A program made the position numbers and the translations under genes. Below the pieces are notes generated by a model that saw only the letters and a list, made by a program, of their open reading frames with translations, did not search any database and was not told where the DNA came from. Positions 8,515-16,103 of a stretch of DNA of 64,000 bases are shown piece by piece. Positions within the stretch are counted from its first letter, which is position 1. Every line of letters begins with the position of its first letter. The DNA comes from Streptomyces sp. B21-105 (GTDB lineage Bacteria; Actinomycetota; Actinomycetes; Streptomycetales; Streptomycetaceae). Where the stretch lies: NCBI RefSeq assembly GCF_036898465.1, contig NZ_JARUMJ010000001.1, positions 6,758,001 through 6,822,000 of the forward strand, written 5' to 3'.

Positions 8515-8550
8515 GCCCCCTGTACGGCCCGTGTGGGCCGTACAGGGGGC
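8515..8550. terminator. bidirectional terminator between GntR and late operon
   Basis: A perfect 16-bp stem (GCCCCCTGTACGGCCC with its complement) closes the loop GTGT. It sits between the convergent GntR gene and the end of the phage late operon and can serve both. Confidence 0.85.
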
Positions 8551-8554
8551 GTCG

Positions 8555-9474
<920 letters not shown>

Positions 9475-9503
9475 GGTGGCTCCTCAGGTCGTGCGATGGA
9501 ACG

Positions 9504-9821
9504 TCAGGAACCGCTGCCCCTGCCCTCCGCCCGCTGCAGCGCTGCGCGCAGGTCGTCGTCCTGGCGGCCGTACGCCGGCGGCTGGGCCCAGCCGAGGAAG
9601 ACGCCGGCCGCAGTTTTCAGCGGCCCCCAGGACAGACGCGCGGCCAGCCACTCCAGCCCCCGGAACAGCAGGTAGTAGGCGGCGGCCAGGCCGAGCGCCA
9701 CGGCGCTCGCCGCGGCGTTGCTGTCGACCGGGATCCCCAGGCGTCCGGTCCAGCTGAGGACCAGGGCGGCGACGATCGGGACGAGAGTCCGCATCATCGA
9801 GACGAACAGGTTGCTGGGCAT
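9504..9821 (-). CDS. putative holin
   Basis: 105 aa with two predicted membrane helices (LVPIVAALVLSWTGRLGI and AAASAVALGLAAAYYLLFRGLEWLA) and a charged hydrophilic C-terminus. It lies 12 bases downstream of the amidase gene, the standard place for a holin. Size and topology fit class II holins. The assignment rests on position and topology, not on a conserved motif. Confidence 0.7.
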   Translation of the reverse strand: MPSNLFVSMMRTLVPIVAALVLSWTGRLGIPVDSNAAASAVALGLAAAYYLLFRGLEWLAARLSWGPLKTAAGVFLGWAQPPAYGRQDDDLRAALQRAEGRGSGS

Positions 9822-9833
9822 GGGCCAGTCCTT

Positions 9834-10928
9834 TCAGGAGAGGAGGAGCTTCCAGGTGAGCGGGCCGGGGTAGCCGTCGGCGTCACCGGCGAGGGCCGGC
9901 GTGGCGCGCTGGAAGTCGGCCACGTTCTGCCGCGTGAACTCGGTGAACCTCGGGCCGGGCTGGTAGCCGTCGCCGTCGTGGTGACGGGCGTAGCCCCGGC
10001 GGATCAGCGCCTTGTCGAGGGTCGTCACGGCCGGGTTCGTCTTGCCGAGGACGAACGCGGACCGCCCCGGGTACGGCGGCACCGCGGCGGCGGGCGTCCC
10101 GCCGGGGAGGCGGCCGAGGAGCTGCTGCAGGCTGACCGGGCCGGGCACGCCGTCGGCGTCCTCGTGCGGGGCAGTGCCCTTGTAGCCGAGGCTCACCTGA
10201 AAATCGGAGAAGCACTCGGTGTCGGCGTCGGTCCACCGCGGCCCGGGCCCCTGCGTGTAGTGCTTGCCGAACCCCGCCTTCACGAGGGCCTTGCCGACCG
10301 CGGTGACGTGCGCGCCCTCGGCGCCGTACCCGTACGGCAGCTGGTTGATGACGACCTGGTAGCGGGCGATCCCCGCCCCGCCGCCCGTGCCGCCCCCGGG
10401 CGTCGTGCCGTCCGGACGGTGCGCGCCGGCGTGCAGCCACGCGTACAGCGGGTCGCCCGGGCATGAGGTCGCGTAGCCGTCGCGGTGGCCGAGGATCTCT
10501 CTGCCGGCGGCGCCGCCCGAGCGGAACCACCCGATGGCGTCGGCCAGGCCGTCGAGCATCGCGGCCGGTGGCTGGACCAGGCCGGAGTCGCCGAGCATCG
10601 CGCACACCGCGTAGTCCTTCGCGTTGAGCGCCTGGTCGCCGTTCGCTCCGGTCTTGTAGTGGACGCCGCGGCCCTCGAAGACGTAGCCGTGCGGGCAGAC
10701 CATCGCGTTGTACGCGATGTCGCTGTAGTCCTCCCGCGTGTTGGCGAGGTGGCTGGCCTGGATGTCGCGCACGTGGCCGGCGCAGGAGCCGTGCGCGTCC
10801 GCGGCCGCCAGACTCTTAGGCACGTAGGTGCCCTCGTAATGGATCTTCACGCCCTGCGTGGAGGCGATGTAGACCAGCGCGTAGCGCGGCGGCCGCGCAC
10901 CCCAGGCCGCTCGGGTGACCAGCTTCAT
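9834..10928 (-). CDS. endolysin: N-acetylmuramoyl-L-alanine amidase with two C-terminal binding repeats
   Basis: 364 aa. The N-terminal Amidase_2/PGRP domain (~1-165) opens VTRAAWGARPP and keeps the zinc ligands His30 (KIHYEG), His148 (GHRD) and Cys156 (TSCPGD). A Gly-rich linker follows. Two repeats of ~80 residues then end in similar blocks, ADGVPGPVSLQQLL and DADGYPGPLTWKLLL, which look like peptidoglycan-binding units. It would cut the amide between muramic acid and L-Ala at lysis. The start follows GGAGG. There is no signal peptide, so it relies on the adjacent holin. Confidence 0.9.
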   Translation of the reverse strand: MKLVTRAAWGARPPRYALVYIASTQGVKIHYEGTYVPKSLAAADAHGSCAGHVRDIQASHLANTREDYSDIAYNAMVCPHGYVFEGRGVHYKTGANGDQALNAKDYAVCAMLGDSGLVQPPAAMLDGLADAIGWFRSGGAAGREILGHRDGYATSCPGDPLYAWLHAGAHRPDGTTPGGGTGGGAGIARYQVVINQLPYGYGAEGAHVTAVGKALVKAGFGKHYTQGPGPRWTDADTECFSDFQVSLGYKGTAPHEDADGVPGPVSLQQLLGRLPGGTPAAAVPPYPGRSAFVLGKTNPAVTTLDKALIRRGYARHHDGDGYQPGPRFTEFTRQNVADFQRATPALAGDADGYPGPLTWKLLLS

Positions 10929-10951
10929 GAGTGCCTCCAGGGCATACAGAA

Positions 10952-10975
10952 AGCCCCGAGCCGTCGGCCGGGGCT
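10952..10975 (-). terminator. hairpin between the secreted protein gene and the lysin
   Basis: AGCCCCG pairs with CGGGGCT and is followed by TTTC on the minus strand. It would separate the 10999 gene from the lysis genes. Confidence 0.6.
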
Positions 10976-10998
10976 GCCAGATGGGGAACGGGCTGCGG

Positions 10999-12084
10999 TC
11001 AGCGGCAGGGGTAGCTGACTGGTGGGATCCAGCGGTGCCCGTCTCCGGGCGTGCCTGCGGTGGGCGTGTAGGAGAGCGGTGACAGCAGCACGTCGGCGTC
11101 GGCCTCGTTGCGGGTGCCGAGCCACGTGTCGGTGCCCTGGTACGGCACGCCGTCGACGACGCTGACGGTGCGGGCCTGGCCGCCGCAGCCGAGGCTGATG
11201 TCCCGGCGGCCGCCGGGCGGTGCGGACCAGCCGAGGTTGCCGGGCGCGGTCCATGGGCCGGTGAGGCTCGGTGCGGTGGCGTAGCCGGTCGGGGTGCCGG
11301 TGCAGTAGCCGCACTTCTCGGAGTAGGTCATCACCCACGTGCCGGTCGCCGTGTCGCGCCACGCGCCGACGCCCTCGACGTCGGCGAGCCCGGCCAGCGC
11401 GGTCGCTCCTTGTCCGGTGCCGTTGGCCCAGCTCCAGTCCAGGCGTTCGACGGCGAGCGTCCCGCCGTAGCTGCAGATGATTGCCGCGCTCGTGCCGTCG
11501 GGCACGAGGGCGAAGTCGCCGTTCTCGCCCGCGCACTGGTTCAACCGCGGCTTGTACGTAGAGCCGTAGGGAGCGCCGGCTCCCTTGCCACACGGACCGG
11601 CCGGCCCGTTGCAGCCCATCAGCCAGTACGCGTGCGTGGTCGTCGAGGTGCGGGCGTCGGGCTGGTTGAAATACAAAATCCACACGCCGTCATGGCGCTG
11701 CACGAGGCGTGGATTGAAGCAGCCGTGGCCGTTCGTCTCGGCGCATTCTGCGGCGAACGTGCGGCCGGTGTACGGGTTCACCTCGGTCGGGGGGAACAGC
11801 AGTTGCGGGGCGCTCCACGGGCCGCTGAGCGTCGGGGCGGTGGACACGCCGAACCCGCACCAGGGACTGGGCACGTACCACTGGTAGCCGCAGGCGTACA
11901 TGCTGCCCACCAGGTAGTACGTTCCGCCGTCCTCGTACACCATGCCGTCGTGCAGGTCGATGTCGATGACGACCGGCGCGGATGCGACGGTGCTCGTGCT
12001 GTCGGGGGCGGCTGGTGCGCCGGCCCCGAGGAGGGCAGCGGCGGTGAGGATGAGAGCGGCCAGGACAGCGCGTATGCGTCGCAC
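10999..12084 (-). CDS. secreted five-bladed beta-propeller protein, glycoside hydrolase family 43-like
   Basis: 361 aa with a typical signal peptide (RRIRAVLAALILTAAALLGAGAPA, cleavage near residue 26). The mature part shows GH43/arabinanase-like propeller phrases: DGMVYEDGGTYYLVGSM, VSTAPTLSGPWSAPQLL, NPRLVQRHDGVWILYFN, and TAPSLTGPWTAPGNLGW. About 11 cysteines suggest disulfides. GTG 12084 follows AAGGAG seven bases upstream. It lies between tail and lysis genes and is set off by terminators on both sides. Possible roles are degrading host surface glycan during entry, or a lysogenic conversion enzyme. Catalytic acids were not assigned. Confidence 0.7.
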   Translation of the reverse strand: MRRIRAVLAALILTAAALLGAGAPAAPDSTSTVASAPVVIDIDLHDGMVYEDGGTYYLVGSMYACGYQWYVPSPWCGFGVSTAPTLSGPWSAPQLLFPPTEVNPYTGRTFAAECAETNGHGCFNPRLVQRHDGVWILYFNQPDARTSTTTHAYWLMGCNGPAGPCGKGAGAPYGSTYKPRLNQCAGENGDFALVPDGTSAAIICSYGGTLAVERLDWSWANGTGQGATALAGLADVEGVGAWRDTATGTWVMTYSEKCGYCTGTPTGYATAPSLTGPWTAPGNLGWSAPPGGRRDISLGCGGQARTVSVVDGVPYQGTDTWLGTRNEADADVLLSPLSYTPTAGTPGDGHRWIPPVSYPCR

Positions 12085-12116
12085 GCCTGACTCCTTTCGT
12101 CAGGCGGAGCAACATG

Positions 12117-12136
12117 AAAAAAGCCCCTGCCGGGGC
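12117..12136 (-). terminator. rho-independent terminator
   Basis: On the minus strand, GCCCC-GGCA-GGGGC is followed by TTTTTT (12122-12117), a classic intrinsic terminator just after the 12159 gene. The secreted propeller gene therefore probably has its own promoter. Confidence 0.8.
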
Positions 12137-12158
12137 GGGAGGCTGGTGTGCCGGTGGG

Positions 12159-12665
12159 CTACAGCAGGCCCCAGACGGTGATGTTTCGGTAGTCGATGGT
12201 TGCCGTCGAGGCGGAGCTGACCCGGTGTTTCATCGTGACCGTCAGCGTCTCGCCGGCGACGAGTCCGGAGAGGCGTTTCGTCAGCGACAGGGACAGGTTC
12301 GTCGTGCCGGACCCTGACCAGATGAGTGCGGCGTTGTCGTTCGCGCTGTACACGGTTCCCGACGTCGAGCCCACGGCCTGCCAGGACGTGACCGTGTTCA
12401 GCGCGCCCGAGTTGCGCTGGGTGGTCCGGATGGCCACCATGACCTTCCCGGACGGGGGCACGGTCACGGTGGTGCTGAACGCTCCGCCGCTCGCGTCCGC
12501 GTAGGTCGTCGAGGTGGTGGTGCGGGAGGCGGTGTCCTCGGCCTCGTTGCTGTTGACGGTGATCAGGCCGTCCACGTCCTCGGCCAGGGTCTGAATGTGT
12601 TCCCAGAGCCGGGTGTTGTCGGTGGACTCGGGGTAGGTGATGCCCTTGGCGGTCTGCTGGGTCAC
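12159..12665 (-). CDS. phage minor tail/virion protein
   Basis: 168 aa from GTG 12665, which follows AAGGAGG at eight bases. An ATG at 12689 has no binding site. The protein is Thr/Ser-rich and beta-predicted (FSTTVTVPPSGKVMVAIRTTQRNSG, LSLTKRLSGLVAGETLTVTMKHRV), like receptor-binding or baseplate-associated structural proteins. No enzyme motif is seen. It is flanked by hairpins. Confidence 0.65.
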   Translation of the reverse strand: MTQQTAKGITYPESTDNTRLWEHIQTLAEDVDGLITVNSNEAEDTASRTTTSTTYADASGGAFSTTVTVPPSGKVMVAIRTTQRNSGALNTVTSWQAVGSTSGTVYSANDNAALIWSGSGTTNLSLSLTKRLSGLVAGETLTVTMKHRVSSASTATIDYRNITVWGLL

Positions 12666-12694
12666 TGGCTGGGCCTCCTTCGTGGACATGCAGA

Positions 12695-12716
12695 GGGCCC
12701 CGCAGGTGCGGGGCCC
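12695..12716 (-). terminator. GC-rich hairpin after the 12744 gene
   Basis: GGGCCCCGCA and its exact complement are separated by two bases, giving an 8-9 bp effective stem. There is no T tract. Confidence 0.5.
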
Positions 12717-12743
12717 CGGCCGGGCGGCGGTGTCAGGTCGCGG

Positions 12744-13550
12744 TTATCCCCTGCGCCAGTTGACGGTCAGCGTCCATGCAGCGGACCAGGAGGCGCGGCC
12801 GGCGAGCCGGATATAGGGGCTGTCGGCGCTGACGCTGATGGCGAGGCCGCCGCGGGTGCCGTCGACCATGGCCTGCGCCCAGCTGACCGGGATCGCGAAG
12901 GCGCTGCCCGTGGCGTTGACGGCGAGACTCGGGCCGCTCGTCGTCTCGTTGAGCGTCGGCGCGCCGGCCGGGCGGGTCGTCTGGGAGACGAGCCGCAGGG
13001 TCGCCGTCCGGGCAGCGAAATCTCCGCCGGACAGACGCCGCACCTGGAGCGTGGCGCTGGTGACCGTAGCCCCGGCAAGGGTGCGGGGCTTGCTGCCGTA
13101 GAAAGCGCAGCCGGTCATGCGGCCGAACGACGATCCCGCGTAGCGGCCTTGGTAGGTGTCGAAGCTGTCGGTCGCGCTGCCGTCGGAACGCCAGCTGCCG
13201 TCCCGGTAGGTGGCGGTGGACACCGGCGCGACGACGAGCTTGCCCGTCGTGGTGACGGGCTTGGGATCGGGGGAGGTGTCGCCGCCGTCCGGGCCCGACC
13301 CGGCAGCGGGCGGTGTCGGCGGAGAGGACGGCGCAGCCGGAACTTTCGCAATGATCCAGTAGGTGGAGCCCATGCGCAGCAGCAGCACGTTGTCGGCCGC
13401 TGCGACCGTCACGCCGGTCACCACGCGCGCGGTGACCTCGATACCGCCGACACGAGCCACGCATGCGCCGCTCGACGATGCGGTGAGCGCCACACCGGGG
13501 AGTGCCCCGAGCCCTGCCGTGGTGGTGCGGGTATCGGCCCAGTCCGCCAT
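12744..13550 (-). CDS. phage tail protein, unknown
   Basis: 268 aa. The N-terminal ~75 residues include GIEVTARVVTGVTVAAADNVLLLRMGSTYWIIAKV, an OB/baseplate-hub-like beta segment common in siphovirus tail-tip proteins. A Pro-rich hinge follows. The ~170-residue C-terminal part (LQVRRLSGGDFAARTATLRLVSQ) looks like a carbohydrate-binding-type beta sandwich. The ATG overlaps the upstream gene's stop (ATGA) and follows GAGGG. Confidence 0.7.
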   Translation of the reverse strand: MADWADTRTTTAGLGALPGVALTASSSGACVARVGGIEVTARVVTGVTVAAADNVLLLRMGSTYWIIAKVPAAPSSPPTPPAAGSGPDGGDTSPDPKPVTTTGKLVVAPVSTATYRDGSWRSDGSATDSFDTYQGRYAGSSFGRMTGCAFYGSKPRTLAGATVTSATLQVRRLSGGDFAARTATLRLVSQTTRPAGAPTLNETTSGPSLAVNATGSAFAIPVSWAQAMVDGTRGGLAISVSADSPYIRLAGRASWSAAWTLTVNWRRG

Positions 13551-14629
13551 CAGATCACCCTCACGTTCAGCGTCATCGCGTCCGTCGAGTAGGACAGCGT
13601 CAGCGACTCGATGATGCAGGGCTGGGCGGTGAGGCCGGCGCCGGTCACCGAGACGATGTCGCCGGTCATGAGGCCGGGGTGAGGCACCATCGTGACGTGC
13701 AGTTTGCGGGAGGCGGTGCGACGCAGCCGCACCAGGGTGGAGGCGGCGGCGTCTCTGCACTGGGTCACGGTTTTCAGTAGCGGGGAACTGAACTTGTAGG
13801 GCACTGGCAGCGGGTTGTAGTTCCCGCCGTAGCGCAGCGGGCTGCCCGCCTCCCGGTCGTAGGCGACGCCCTGGATCTGGTTGCCCGATGCGTCCTCGCC
13901 CTGGGCGACGACCGCGTTGAACCCGCCGTCCCGGCTCGCGGCGCCCTGCCACTTGACGACGGTTCCCCCGACTCCGTCGGTCAGGGCGAGAACGGGAGTG
14001 CCGGCGTCGTTGAGGGGCTCGAGCAGCAGGTAGCCGTCTTCCGTGACCCGGGCGTCGGCAGGCCAGGCGTCCACGAGTTCGTTCAGGGCGCCGAGCCGGT
14101 CGGTGTCCCACTGCATGCCGAGCGGGACGGCCCGGTCGGTCAGGGCGCTGTCGACGCTGACGGTGAGGGCGGGTTCGACGAGGGACCTGGCGACAGTGGC
14201 CAGGGTGTCGGTCGATGCGGGCTGGAAGGGGGCGACAAGATCCGCCTCCTGGATGAGCGTGAGCAGGCCTTGCAGGGTCACGGTGACGGTGTCGTCGTCC
14301 GTGTCCGTGTCGGTGACCAAGAACCAGCCGCGGTTGATCCATTCGGTGTGGCCGGGGAGGTCAACGCCGTAGTCGATGCGCAGCAACTGTCCGTAGGAGG
14401 CGAGTGGATGGTCTGGTGTGAGGGGATCCCACTGCACGCCGCGGTCCCGGCGCGGCACGCTGAGCGTGATCCGTTCGGGTACGGCCAGGGACCGGTCACG
14501 GGACTCTGATCCGGTGGCGACCGGGATGCTGTCGGCCAGGAGCTGGCCGCCGAGCCACGACTCGGCGCGGATGCGCATGGTGAAGGAGCGCTGCACGATG
14601 GCGAGCGCCGTGGCGGACATGTCCAGCAC
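13550..14629 (-). CDS. phage tail protein (DUF5047-like)
   Basis: 359 aa. The N-terminal block RSFTMRIRAESWLGGQLLADSIPVATGS and the later MVPHPGLMTGDIVSVTGAGLTAQPCIIESLTLSYSTDAM resemble the DUF5047 tail proteins of Streptomyces phages, which sit after the tape measure and are probably tail-tip hub components. GTG 14629 has GGAG six bases upstream. The gene abuts the upstream minor tail gene by one base. Confidence 0.75.
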   Translation of the reverse strand: MLDMSATALAIVQRSFTMRIRAESWLGGQLLADSIPVATGSESRDRSLAVPERITLSVPRRDRGVQWDPLTPDHPLASYGQLLRIDYGVDLPGHTEWINRGWFLVTDTDTDDDTVTVTLQGLLTLIQEADLVAPFQPASTDTLATVARSLVEPALTVSVDSALTDRAVPLGMQWDTDRLGALNELVDAWPADARVTEDGYLLLEPLNDAGTPVLALTDGVGGTVVKWQGAASRDGGFNAVVAQGEDASGNQIQGVAYDREAGSPLRYGGNYNPLPVPYKFSSPLLKTVTQCRDAAASTLVRLRRTASRKLHVTMVPHPGLMTGDIVSVTGAGLTAQPCIIESLTLSYSTDAMTLNVRVI

Positions 14630-14630
14630 G

Positions 14631-16103
14631 TCAGGCTCCGAAGTCGAACGTCGCGATGTCCAGGAGGGTGCCGGGCGTGAAAGCGTCGGCCAGGTCCTGG
14701 AGGCTGGTGAAGTTGTCGGCGATGTCCTGGAGGGTGAAACCGGCGGCCTCGAGGGCGTCGGGCCAGGGCTCCGTCTCGTACGCCTCCAGCTGCCAGTAGC
14801 GCATCTCGTCGAACCAGCGGCGGTCCTCGGTGTCGGCCACGACGGCGAGGTGGTTGTCGACGCCCTCCATCGTGGTCTGCTTGCGGATCAGCAGCACGCC
14901 CTCGGTCAGGCTGTCGAGTACGGACTGCAGGGCGTCGCCGTCCGCCGTGGTCATCGTCCGAACGGTGATCGTGGCCTGGGCGCCGGAGCGCGGACGGGAC
15001 ACGACGACGATGCGGCCGCCGACGGTGTACACGCTGGCGCCGCGGTCCCTCTTTTTGCTGGGCCACGACTGGATGATGACGGCCGCGCCGATGCCCCGTA
15101 CGGCATCGGAGATCACGTCACTGCTGACGGTCGAGGTGATCTGCGCGGAGGTGACGGACCACTGCACGCCGTTGATGTCGGTGAGGACCGCCTGGTAGTC
15201 GACGGCCACGCCGAACGGCTGCTCGGCGTCCACTCGGACCAGGGCGTTCTGACCGGTCACGTCGACGTCCGTTGAGGCCCGCACCGCGGTGAGGGCGCCG
15301 GACACCCGCCGGGACAGGCTCACGGTCGTGATGTCCTCGGCGAGCATGCCCGTCAGCGACAGCAGGTTGCGGGGCGGGAACACGGTCTGCGCGGACACCG
15401 CCAGGGCGGCGCTGGCCTCCCGGACGCGCAGCACCCCGCCGACGCCGATGGACGCGGCGGCGAGCGTCGCCGACACGGTGGCGGCCTGCGTGCCAGACCC
15501 GGACGACACGCTGCCTGTGGCGACGGCCAGGCGGGCGGTGTGCCCGGTGGCGATCGAGTCGTCGACGCGTTCGGTGACCGTGCCGTAGGTGATACCCGTC
15601 GCGGCGATGGCCTCCGCCGACACGGACGCCGACGAGGAGGCCAGGCCGTAGCCCAGCACCGCGACGTCACCGGCCGCCCACGTCAGGGAGGTGCTGGACA
15701 CGGCCGAGAACCCGGTGCCGGATGACGTGTCCTCACCTGCCGCCGCGCCCCACCGCCAGCCCGTTCCGGCGCTGCGGGACAGGCTGATGATGCGGCCCGC
15801 GATGTGCGAGCCGGCGCTGCCGGACGGAATCGCCGTGGTCGGCGCCGCATCGCCGCCCACCAGCTCGCGCACGAAGAACGTCACCCTGCGCGGCCCGGTG
15901 CCGGCACCGAACGTGCCGCCACCACCGGACAGCGACCCCGCGTTCGTCCAGCCCGACGGGGTGGACGGGGTGCTGCCGTCGGTGTGCCCGGACACCACTA
16001 CCAGCACCGCGAGTTGCCCGGCCGCCGCCCCCGCGGGCAGGGCCGGTGTGATGGTGTCCGCGTGGCTGGCCGCCGCACCGACGGCACTGTAGGAGATCGT
16101 CAC
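14631..16103 (-). CDS. phage minor tail protein
   Basis: 490 aa. The N-terminal ~220 residues are an Ala/Ser/Thr-rich beta region (SAVGAAASHADTITPALPAGAAAGQLAVLVVVSGHTDGSTPSTPSGWT). This form is typical of an adhesin-like domain in actinophage tail-tip proteins. The C-terminal half is a distal-tail-like domain ending in a Leu/Asp-rich tail. GTG overlaps the tape-measure stop (GTGA). Position just after the tape measure supports a distal tail or baseplate role. Confidence 0.75.
   Translation of the reverse strand: MTISYSAVGAAASHADTITPALPAGAAAGQLAVLVVVSGHTDGSTPSTPSGWTNAGSLSGGGGTFGAGTGPRRVTFFVRELVGGDAAPTTAIPSGSAGSHIAGRIISLSRSAGTGWRWGAAAGEDTSSGTGFSAVSSTSLTWAAGDVAVLGYGLASSSASVSAEAIAATGITYGTVTERVDDSIATGHTARLAVATGSVSSGSGTQAATVSATLAAASIGVGGVLRVREASAALAVSAQTVFPPRNLLSLTGMLAEDITTVSLSRRVSGALTAVRASTDVDVTGQNALVRVDAEQPFGVAVDYQAVLTDINGVQWSVTSAQITSTVSSDVISDAVRGIGAAVIIQSWPSKKRDRGASVYTVGGRIVVVSRPRSGAQATITVRTMTTADGDALQSVLDSLTEGVLLIRKQTTMEGVDNHLAVVADTEDRRWFDEMRYWQLEAYETEPWPDALEAAGFTLQDIADNFTSLQDLADAFTPGTLLDIATFDFGA

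Noticed and set aside
12744..14342. Continuous minus-strand frame of 532 codons covering two tail genes
   Set aside because: The upstream half is an Arg/Pro-rich shadow of the 13550-14629 gene. The true product starts at ATG 13550 with a ribosome binding site.
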